Of a stretch of DNA of 10,498 nt, positions 5,625 through 10,498 are shown piece after piece. The translations under genes were made by a program, and so were the position numbers. Within the stretch, counting starts at the first letter, position 1. Each line of letters opens with the position of its first letter. Below the pieces are notes generated by a model. It searched no databases. It saw only the letters and a list, made by a program, of their open reading frames with translations, and was not told the DNA's origin. Origin of the DNA: DATAVK01 sp036267755 (GTDB taxonomy: Bacteria > Actinomycetota > Actinomycetes > JAFAQI01); the NCBI GenBank assembly GCA_036267755.1, contig DATAVK010000080.1, forward strand, positions 1-10,498, given 5' to 3'.

Positions 5625-7146
5625 GCATCTCCTGCACCGGGATGGTCTCGACCTGGACCCCGGGCTCCAGGCCACGTCTGGCCACGATGGCGGCGACCAC
5701 CATGATGCCCGCCATGATGTAGAAGATCGTGCGCGTCGCGTCGGCGAAGTCGAGTCGGATGAAGTGAGGGATCGTGGCGACGTTGCCGCCTTGTGACTGC
5801 GAGATGGCTGCCGCCTGCCGGGCCGCCTCGGCGTGGGGCACGCCGCGCGCCAGCAGCGATGCGACGACGTGTGACTTCAGCTGCGCGACGAGGATCGTGC
5901 CCAGGATGGCGATTCCCAGGCTGGCGCTGTAGTTACGGACGGTCTGGGTGATGCCGGTCGCCTCGCCGTAGCTCATCCTCGACGCCCGGTTGACGGCATC
6001 GGTGCTGGACTGGCCGAGCATCAGCCCCATGCCCGCCCCGGCGATGATGACGAACCAGATCTGCGAGCCGAAGTCGAGCTGGGTCACCTTGCTCGCCCAC
6101 AGCGCGAACCCGACGGCCGACAGCGCGCAGCCGAGAACGACCGGCCGTCTCGCTCCGACGCGATCCAGCATCCGGCCGCCGATCTGTGCCGCGGTGGCGA
6201 AGCCGAGGAAGAAGAACAGCAGGTACAACCCGGCCTGGGAGGCCGTCTTGCCCAACGCGATCTGCGCGTACTCGCTGGCGAAAAAGAACACCGGGATGAA
6301 CACCAGCATGGCGATCGCGAGCACCAGGTTCTCGACGAGGAACGGCCGGATCTGGAAGATCTTCACGTTGATCAGCGGCGACGTCGTTCGAGTTTCGACT
6401 CGGTAGAACACGACCAGGAAGATGACACCGGCCACGATGCAGATCTCCGTGCCGGGGTTGCTCCAGCCCCAGATCGAGGACTGCTGGAAACCGAACACGC
6501 TGAGCCCGACCCCGGCGACGATGAGGGCCAGGCCGCGGAAGTCCATCGGCGCCCGGCGATAGGAGGTCACGGGCTTCGATACCGCGATGAGGACTAGCGC
6601 TATCGCAGCGACCGGGATGTTGACCCAGAAGATCGCCCGCCAAGTCCACTGCGTGAGGTAGCCGCCGAGCAGCGGCCCGATCGCGGTGAGGCCACCGGCG
6701 ATGCCGAAGAAGGCGGCAAGTGCCTTGCCTCGTTCATGGAGCGGGAAGGTCTGGACGACGATGGCGAGCGCCGCCGGGAACATGATGGCGCCGCCGATGC
6801 CCTGCACTGCGCGGAACGTCACGATCCAGGCTTCGGCGATGCCGGTCGACGGCGTCAACCCGCACAGCGCTGACGCCGCCGCGAACACGACGACACCGAG
6901 GACGACCATCCTGCGGTGACCGAGCGTGTCGGCCAGCCGGCCGCCGAACGCGAAGCAGGCCGCCAACGAGAGCAGGTACGCGTTCACCGCCCACTGCACA
7001 CCGGTGCTCGACAGCCCGAGTTCGCGCTGGATCTGTGGGACGGCGATCGACACGATCGTCTGGTCGATGAACGTCATCGCGACAGCGAAAATCATCGCGG
7101 TGAGGATGAGTGTCTGCGACCGGCCACCGGCCCCGGGCATGGTCAT
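5563..7146 (-). CDS. DHA2-type (14-helix) MFS drug exporter
   Basis: This 527-residue integral membrane protein belongs to the DHA2 (EmrB/QacA-like) branch of the major facilitator superfamily, proton-driven exporters of drugs and other small hydrophobic compounds. Helix 1 contains the branch motif FIDQTIVSIAVPQIQ (26-40). Motif A is GGRLADTLGHRR (68-79) between helices 2 and 3. Motif C, GGLTAIGPLLGG (151-162) in helix 5, is typical of antiporters. AIFWVNIP (171-178) follows helix 5. Length and number of hydrophobic stretches fit 14 helices. The C-terminal tail after the last helix, ending HEDKPAVGS, overlaps the DUF302 gene. The start is ATG 7146, six bases after TACCGT; ATG 7140 is an in-frame alternative, and the open frame further upstream lies within the PPOX gene. 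The substrate is unknown. Biocide or drug efflux is the family norm. Confidence 0.92.
   Translation of the reverse strand: MTMPGAGGRSQTLILTAMIFAVAMTFIDQTIVSIAVPQIQRELGLSSTGVQWAVNAYLLSLAACFAFGGRLADTLGHRRMVVLGVVVFAAASALCGLTPSTGIAEAWIVTFRAVQGIGGAIMFPAALAIVVQTFPLHERGKALAAFFGIAGGLTAIGPLLGGYLTQWTWRAIFWVNIPVAAIALVLIAVSKPVTSYRRAPMDFRGLALIVAGVGLSVFGFQQSSIWGWSNPGTEICIVAGVIFLVVFYRVETRTTSPLINVKIFQIRPFLVENLVLAIAMLVFIPVFFFASEYAQIALGKTASQAGLYLLFFFLGFATAAQIGGRMLDRVGARRPVVLGCALSAVGFALWASKVTQLDFGSQIWFVIIAGAGMGLMLGQSSTDAVNRASRMSYGEATGITQTVRNYSASLGIAILGTILVAQLKSHVVASLLARGVPHAEAARQAAAISQSQGGNVATIPHFIRLDFADATRTIFYIMAGIMVVAAIVARRGLEPGVQVETIPVQEMHDDDIDVSRTGHEDKPAVGS
5629..5633 (-). promoter_or_regulatory. Shine-Dalgarno site AGGAG for the DUF302 gene
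   Basis: AGGAG on the minus strand lies inside the MFS coding region, four bases before the ATG at 5624 and seven before that at 5621. It is the clearest Shine-Dalgarno site in the window. No nAnnnT hexamer sits six bases before either ATG, so this gene is read as an internal gene of the transporter transcript. Confidence 0.55.
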
Positions 7147-7152
7147 TCGCTG

Positions 7153-7158
7153 ACGGTA
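7153..7158 (-). promoter_or_regulatory. -10 element TACCGT of a leaderless promoter for the MFS gene
   Basis: On the minus strand TACCGT ends six bases before ATG 7146, and there is no Shine-Dalgarno site between them. It fits TAnnnT. It lies in the 16-base gap after the PPOX stop and just upstream of it, so the exporter may be transcribed separately from the PPOX gene. Confidence 0.55.
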
Positions 7159-7162
7159 AGAC

Positions 7163-7591
7163 TCAGCCGCTGATGTCGTCCATAGCCACGATGTGCTCCG
7201 GGCGAAGCCTCGCCAGCAGCTCTCCCTCGACCGCATTGCGCCGCCCGAAGGCCTCCGCCTCGTCGGCTGCGACGTACCGCCGGGCGATCGCGATCGACAG
7301 CGGGAGCATCTCGTCGAGGTCGCGAGACAGCGTGACCTGACCGTCGACCATGATGAATGCGTAGGGCGGCTCTTCCAGGTCGACGACGAGCGCGGCACGC
7401 GGATCGCGTTGCAGCGTCTTGCCTTTCACGGTCTCGGCCCCGGTCATGAAAACGATGTCGTCGCCGTCGAGAATGAACCAGACCGGCGCTACGTGCGGAC
7501 GGCCGTCGTACCGAGTCGTGGCTAGCTTGCCGGTCCGCCGGCCGTGGCTCAGGAACTCGCGGATCCGCTCGGGTGTCATGGGCGTCGCCAT
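7163..7591 (-). CDS. PPOX-class (split beta-barrel) F420/flavin-dependent oxidoreductase
   Basis: This 142-residue split-barrel protein belongs to the pyridoxamine-5'-phosphate-oxidase-like superfamily, in the group that in actinobacteria includes many F420H2-dependent reductases (FDOR-B). GKLATTRYDGRPHVAPVWFILDGDDIVFMTG (21-51) contains the cofactor-binding strand pair. ETVKGKTLQRDPRAALVVD (53-71) contains the K and R residues that typically contact the cofactor phosphate. YAFIMVDGQVTL (77-88) is the next barrel strand, and a helical C-terminus follows. There is no signal peptide. The start is ATG 7591, supported by the AATGAT hexamer and the usual N-terminus; the open frame upstream runs antisense to folP2 and is not coding. 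It stops 16 bases before the MFS start. F420, FMN or heme binding cannot be distinguished by eye, and the substrate is unknown. Confidence 0.87.
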   Translation of the reverse strand: MATPMTPERIREFLSHGRRTGKLATTRYDGRPHVAPVWFILDGDDIVFMTGAETVKGKTLQRDPRAALVVDLEEPPYAFIMVDGQVTLSRDLDEMLPLSIAIARRYVAADEAEAFGRRNAVEGELLARLRPEHIVAMDDISG

Positions 7592-7597
7592 GAGGTC

Positions 7598-7603
7598 ATC
7601 ATT
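7598..7603 (-). promoter_or_regulatory. -10-like element AATGAT of a leaderless promoter for the PPOX gene
   Basis: AATGAT on the minus strand ends six bases before ATG 7591. It matches the A2 and T6 positions of TAnnnT and resembles TATAAT at four of six bases. It is the leftward half of a divergent promoter region shared with folP2. Confidence 0.45.
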
Positions 7604-7622
7604 CCGCTCGATCGCCGGCGTC

Positions 7623-7641
7623 GCAGCCCGGGCTCGGCTGC
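7623..7641. promoter_or_regulatory. Overlapping dyads in the divergent PPOX/folP2 promoter region
   Basis: The perfect palindrome AGCCCGGGCT (7625-7634) overlaps a second inverted repeat, GCAGCC (7623-7628) and GGCTGC (7636-7641), ending one base before the folP2 -10. The position suits an operator acting on both promoters. GC-rich dyads are common by chance in such DNA, so the role is only suggested. Confidence 0.3.
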
Positions 7642-7642
7642 C

Positions 7643-7648
7643 TACGAT
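7643..7648 (+). promoter_or_regulatory. -10 element TACGAT of a leaderless promoter for folP2
   Basis: TACGAT is a good TAnnnT match and ends exactly six bases before ATG 7655, with no Shine-Dalgarno site. It fixes the folP2 start and makes an upstream start in the extended open frame unnecessary. Confidence 0.62.
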
Positions 7649-7654
7649 GAGCCG

Positions 7655-8542
7655 ATGGCCCATCCGACGCCGGAACCGGCGCTCCTGCGGTGGGGGTCGA
7701 GAACGTTCGGACCGGCTGAGCTCGCCGTCATGGCCATCGTCAATGTCACGCCCGACTCTTTCGTGGACCACGGCCTCACCTTCGGCACCGACCTGGCTGT
7801 GGGCCGGATCGCCGAACTGGTCGACGCGGGCGCCGACATCGTCGACATCGGTGGCGTCAAGGCCGGCGCCGGCGCGGAGGTCGACCTCGAGACCGAGCTG
7901 GGTCGTATCGTCCCCGTCGTCGAGGCGGCACGGGAGCGCTTCCCTGACCTGGTGATCAGCGTCGACACCTGGCGCAGCGAGGTCGCCGACGTTGTGTGCC
8001 GGGCAGGTGCCGATGTCGTTAACGACGCGTGGGCAGGCGCCGACCTCGGACTGACCGCGGTGGTTGCGGAGCATGGCGCGGGCCTGGTCTGCACTCACAC
8101 CGGCGGTCTGCTTCCCCGAGCACTTCCTCACCGGGTCTGGTACGACGACGTCGTCACCGAGGTCCGCGACGAGCTGCAACGCGCGGCGGAGGCCGCAGTA
8201 GCCGCCGGGGTCCGGCGGGATGGCATCGTCATCGACCCGACCCACGACTTCGGGAAGAACACCCGTCATTCGCTGCTGCTCACCCGGCGAACCGATGTGC
8301 TCGTAGCCACCGGCTGGCCGGTGCTGATGGCGATGTCCCGCAAGGACTTCGTCGGTGAGACCCTCGGGCTGCCCACCAGTGAGCGACTGGAAGGCACTCT
8401 GGCGGCGACCGCGATCGCCGCCTGGCTGGGTGGCCGGATCTTCCGTACCCACGACGTTGTCGCGACCCGCCGGGTGTTGCAGATGGTGTCGGCGATCCGT
8501 GGAGACATCGCGCCGCTGGTCGCTCGCCGGGCCTTGGCGTGA
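7655..8542 (+). CDS. folP2: FolP2-type dihydropteroate synthase paralogue
   Basis: This 295-residue TIM-barrel protein is clearly of the dihydropteroate synthase family: MAIVNVTPDSFVDHG (26-40), ISVDTWR (101-107), VVNDAWAG (121-128), IDPTHDFGKN (193-202), AMSRKDFVGETLG (226-238) and FRTHDV (263-268). In place of the GGESTRPG loop that binds pterin and pABA in working enzymes it has GGVKAGAG (66-73). The same change marks mycobacterial FolP2 (Rv1207), which was reported to lack dihydropteroate synthase activity. I therefore call it FolP2-like, not the folate enzyme. Barrel residues D104, N123, D194, K230, R264 and H266 are kept, so it probably still binds a pterin-like or phosphorylated ligand. 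It overlaps the next gene by GTGA and is divergent from the PPOX gene. Its real reaction is unknown. Confidence 0.9.
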   Translation: MAHPTPEPALLRWGSRTFGPAELAVMAIVNVTPDSFVDHGLTFGTDLAVGRIAELVDAGADIVDIGGVKAGAGAEVDLETELGRIVPVVEAARERFPDLVISVDTWRSEVADVVCRAGADVVNDAWAGADLGLTAVVAEHGAGLVCTHTGGLLPRALPHRVWYDDVVTEVRDELQRAAEAAVAAGVRRDGIVIDPTHDFGKNTRHSLLLTRRTDVLVATGWPVLMAMSRKDFVGETLGLPTSERLEGTLAATAIAAWLGGRIFRTHDVVATRRVLQMVSAIRGDIAPLVARRALA

Positions 8543-9216
8543 GCGTGACCCCGGAGCTCGACGTGGCTGCCGTCGGGTTCGTCCCCAGCACGCCGCTGCT
8601 GATCCCCGACCTGGCGGGAGCGGCTCCGGGCGAGCCCGACGAGGTGCGCGCCGCCGCGCGGCAAGCGGTCGACGCGATGCTCGCTAGCGGCCCGGACCGG
8701 ATCGTGGTGATGGCCGCGAGCCCGCCGCCGACGCTCAACGGCGCCGTACCGGTGTGGGACTTCACCGGCTTCGGGTTGCCGGCGCCGGAGCTGCTCGGCA
8801 GCTGGCCGCTGCCCTGGCAGCTCGGGCTGGGCGCCTGGTTGCTGGACGACCGCGGGTGGGACGGCCGCCGGGACTACGTGACGGCGTTCTCTACGGCCGC
8901 GGACCTGGTCGGCGGCCGGACGGCGTACCTGGCTGTAGGTGACGGCAGCGTCCACTTCGCTGACGAACCGTCCGACGGGTTCGAGGGCGCCCGGGAGACA
9001 TTCGACCGCGGCGTCGCGGCGGCCATCGCGGCCGGTGACGTGGCGTCGTTGTCGGCGCTCGCCCGAGACCCGGTCGAGGAGATCCGGGCGGACGCGCCAC
9101 CGGTGTGGCGCCAGGTCGCCGCCGCCGTCGGCAGCCGCCCGGTCACAACCGCTCGGCTGGTGTACGACGCGGCGCCGTACGGCGTGCGCTACTTCGCCGG
9201 CTGGTGGCTGCTGTGA
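8539..9216 (+). CDS. Class III extradiol dioxygenase (LigB-fold)-like protein
   Basis: This 225-residue protein resembles the actinobacterial group annotated as LigB-subunit-like class III extradiol dioxygenases. It starts with VGFVPSTPLLIPDLAG (12-27), the family's N-terminal strand and loop. PDRIVVMAASP follows, then YLAVGDGSVHFADEPSDGF in the middle and YDAAPYGVRYFAGWWLL at the C-terminus. In catalytic LigB and MEMO-like members the first loop has a metal-binding histidine (P-H-x-P). Here that place is S17, so ring cleavage is doubtful. GTG 8539 overlaps the folP2 stop by four bases, so the two are probably translated together and may act on one compound. Related proteins occur elsewhere in actinobacteria, for example near miaA in mycobacteria, from memory. 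Function unknown. Confidence 0.72.
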   Translation: MSVTPELDVAAVGFVPSTPLLIPDLAGAAPGEPDEVRAAARQAVDAMLASGPDRIVVMAASPPPTLNGAVPVWDFTGFGLPAPELLGSWPLPWQLGLGAWLLDDRGWDGRRDYVTAFSTAADLVGGRTAYLAVGDGSVHFADEPSDGFEGARETFDRGVAAAIAAGDVASLSALARDPVEEIRADAPPVWRQVAAAVGSRPVTTARLVYDAAPYGVRYFAGWWLL

Positions 9217-9220
9217 GACT
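9215..9220 (+). promoter_or_regulatory. Weak -10-like hexamer GAGACT before the racemase gene
   Basis: GAGACT keeps A2 and T6 of TAnnnT and ends six bases before ATG 9227, overlapping the stop codon of the preceding gene. The leading G makes it weak. The racemase could equally be read from the folP2 transcript. Confidence 0.3.
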
Positions 9221-9226
9221 GCGTCC

Positions 9227-10345
9227 ATGACCCAGCCGTCCACCGGGCCGCTCGCCGGGATCCGCGTCGTCGAGCTCGCCGGCATCGGCCCCGGGCCGTT
9301 CGCCGCGATGCTGCTGGCCGACCTCGGAGCGGACGTCGTCCGAGTCGACCGTCCGGTGCCCGCCCCCGACCCGGCCGGATACCGGCTGGATGTCGTCAAC
9401 CGCGGCAAGCGCTCCATCGCCTTGGACCTGAAGTCGCCTGCCGATCTCGACGTGATCCATCGCCTGATCGCCAGGGCGGACGTGCTCATCGAGGGCTTCC
9501 GACCCGGCGTCATGGAACGGCTGGGGCTCGGGCCGGCGGACTGCGAGCAGCTCAACCCGCGGCTGGTCTACGGCCGGATGACGGGGTGGGGGCAGGACGG
9601 CCCGCTGGCGAGCCGCGCGGGTCATGACATCGACTACATCGCGGTCACTGGGGCGCTGTGGGCGATCGGTCGCAAGGACGAGCGACCGACGCCGCCGCTG
9701 AACCTGCTTGGCGACTACGCGGGTGGGTCCATGTTCCTCGTAGTGGGGATCCTCGCGGCGTTGCAGGAACGGTCGGTCAGCGGCCGGGGGCAGGTGGTCG
9801 ACGCCGCGATGGTCGACGGTGTCTCGGTCCTGACGACGATGTTCACGTCGTTGCGCGCCATGGGCATCTGGACCGACGAGCGCGCCTCGAACTTCCTCGA
9901 CACCGGCGCGCCGCACTACGAGGTCTACCGGTGCGCGGACAATCGTTACGTCGCAGTCGGCGCGCTGGAGCCGAAGTTCTATGCCGAGCTGGTGCAGCTC
10001 ACCGGCTTCCGTGACGGCCTACCCGACGAGGTGCGGTTCCAGCAGGACGGTCCTGCCACGCGTGATGCGGCCGCCGAGGAGTGGGCGGCGCTGTTCGCGA
10101 CCCGGACCCGCGACGAGTGGACTGCCCTGCTGCAGGACTCCGACGCCTGCGCGGCCCCGCTGCTCGAGTGGGCCGAGGCACCACAGCATCCGCACCTGGC
10201 CGCTCGAGGCACGTTCACCGACCACGCCGGCATCGTCCAGCCCGCACCGGCACCTCGGTTCAGCCGGACCGCGGCCAGTCTGGGCCGGGTCCCGCCGTAC
10301 CCGGGGGAGCACGGCGTCGAGATCGTCGCGGAGCTCGGTCAATAG
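9227..10345 (+). CDS. mcr: Alpha-methylacyl-CoA racemase (family III CoA-transferase fold)
   Basis: This 372-residue protein closely follows mycobacterial Mcr (AMACR), which interconverts the (2R) and (2S) epimers of 2-methyl-branched acyl-CoAs so that sterol side chains and methyl-branched fatty acids can enter beta-oxidation. Catalytic residues line up with M. tuberculosis Mcr at a constant offset of seven: R98 (R91) in VMERLG, H133 (H126) in AGHDIDY, D163 (D156) in LLGDYAGG and E248 (E241) in GALEPKFY. Other Mcr-like blocks are GRMTGWGQDGP (116-126), ERPTPPLNLLGDYAGG and PAPRFSRT near the C-terminus. The family III CoA-transferase start GIRVVELAGIGPGPFAAMLLADLGADVVRVDRP (11-43) is intact. 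It is cytosolic. It lies ten bases after the LigB-like gene and before ideR, and looks functional. Confidence 0.93.
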   Translation: MTQPSTGPLAGIRVVELAGIGPGPFAAMLLADLGADVVRVDRPVPAPDPAGYRLDVVNRGKRSIALDLKSPADLDVIHRLIARADVLIEGFRPGVMERLGLGPADCEQLNPRLVYGRMTGWGQDGPLASRAGHDIDYIAVTGALWAIGRKDERPTPPLNLLGDYAGGSMFLVVGILAALQERSVSGRGQVVDAAMVDGVSVLTTMFTSLRAMGIWTDERASNFLDTGAPHYEVYRCADNRYVAVGALEPKFYAELVQLTGFRDGLPDEVRFQQDGPATRDAAAEEWAALFATRTRDEWTALLQDSDACAAPLLEWAEAPQHPHLAARGTFTDHAGIVQPAPAPRFSRTAASLGRVPPYPGEHGVEIVAELGQ

Positions 10346-10366
10346 CCCTCAGCCGCGCTCGGGGGT

Positions 10367-10372
10367 GACAAT
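10367..10372 (+). promoter_or_regulatory. -10-like element GACAAT of a leaderless promoter for ideR/dtxR
   Basis: GACAAT matches TATAAT at four of six positions (A2, A4, A5, T6) and ends six bases before the GTG at 10379. A TAG stop precedes it at 10343-10345 and no terminator hairpin is obvious in the 33-base gap. Confidence 0.48.
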
Positions 10373-10378
10373 GGGGTC

Positions 10379-10498
10379 GTGAACCACGACCACGACCTCA
10401 TCGACACCTCGGAGATGTATCTCCGGACCGTGCTCGAGCTCGAGGAGGAGGGCGTCGTCCCGCTGCGCGCGAGGATCGCGGAGCGGCTCGAGCAGTCG
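10379..10498 (+). CDS. ideR: IdeR/DtxR-type metal-dependent repressor (N-terminal part, runs off the window)
   Basis: The 40 visible codons begin MNHDHDLIDTSEMYLRTVL and continue through ELEEEG, then VPLRARIAERLEQS. This is the first helix and the start of the helix-turn-helix of the iron-dependent repressors DtxR and IdeR, which bind DNA when loaded with Fe(II) and control iron uptake and storage. M10 and the TSEMYLRT stretch match the family, where the equivalent methionine is a metal ligand. The match is close enough to prefer IdeR/DtxR over the manganese-type MntR. The recognition helix, the dimerisation domain and the other metal ligands lie beyond the window. The GTG start is supported by the -10 six bases upstream. 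Confidence 0.88.
   Translation, partial: MNHDHDLIDTSEMYLRTVLELEEEGVVPLRARIAERLEQS

Noticed and set aside
7655..8542. Reading this gene as the working folate enzyme dihydropteroate synthase (folP1)
   Set aside because: The GGESTRPG loop is replaced by GGVKAGAG, the mark of the FolP2 paralogue, and no other folate genes (folB, folK, folE) are nearby.
8266..9555. Minus-strand open frame (429 codons) opposite folP2, the LigB-like gene and the racemase gene
   Set aside because: It spans three well-supported plus-strand genes and reads as serine/arginine/proline-rich sequence with no recognisable domain.
1..10498. Mobile elements, CRISPR arrays, tRNA genes, riboswitches
   Set aside because: No transposase or integrase motifs, no regularly spaced repeats and no tRNA-like cloverleaf were seen. 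Intergenic gaps are all under 110 bases, leaving little room for structured leaders.

Overview
The window is very GC-rich, with dense coding, many GTG starts, stop-start overlaps of four bases, and leaderless-type promoters. The gene content points the same way: a FolP2-type dihydropteroate synthase paralogue, an Mcr-type acyl-CoA racemase, an IdeR/DtxR iron regulator and an F420/flavin split-barrel oxidoreductase. Together these indicate an actinobacterial chromosome. I cannot name the genus. I see no tRNA, rRNA, CRISPR, insertion sequence or phage gene.

Layout. (1) Bases 1-69 hold the end of an upstream region closed by a perfect 16-bp hairpin, a likely terminator. (2) Bases 107-3178 hold four genes on the + strand, joined by three identical GTGA overlaps: an acyl-CoA dehydrogenase-like flavoprotein, a PIG-L/LmbE deacetylase, a NodS-like SAM methyltransferase and a GT2 glycosyltransferase. 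This looks like a translationally coupled cassette for building or decorating an unidentified amino-sugar or acyl conjugate. (3) Bases 3216-4676 encode an alkaline-phosphatase-superfamily phosphodiesterase whose motifs appear in circularly permuted order. (4) Bases 4718-5224 encode an unrecognised protein, which converges with a minus-strand group: DUF302 protein (5226-5624), DHA2-type MFS exporter (5563-7146) and PPOX-class oxidoreductase (7163-7591). (5) Divergent from these, on the + strand, are folP2 (7655-8542), a LigB-fold protein (8539-9216), an Mcr/AMACR-type racemase (9227-10345) and the first 40 codons of ideR/dtxR (10379 to the window edge).

The two strongest observations are the permuted phosphatase and a shared start architecture. 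At seven gene starts a -10-like hexamer of form nAnnnT (four or five of them close to TAnnnT) sits exactly six bases before the ATG or GTG, as expected for leaderless mRNAs. Genes inside operons instead use GTGA overlaps or a Shine-Dalgarno site. The four-gene cassette resembles the enzyme logic of Nod-factor synthesis (glycosyl transfer, deacetylation, methylation, acyl chemistry) and is the best candidate here for an uncharacterised pathway. Its product cannot be read from the sequence.
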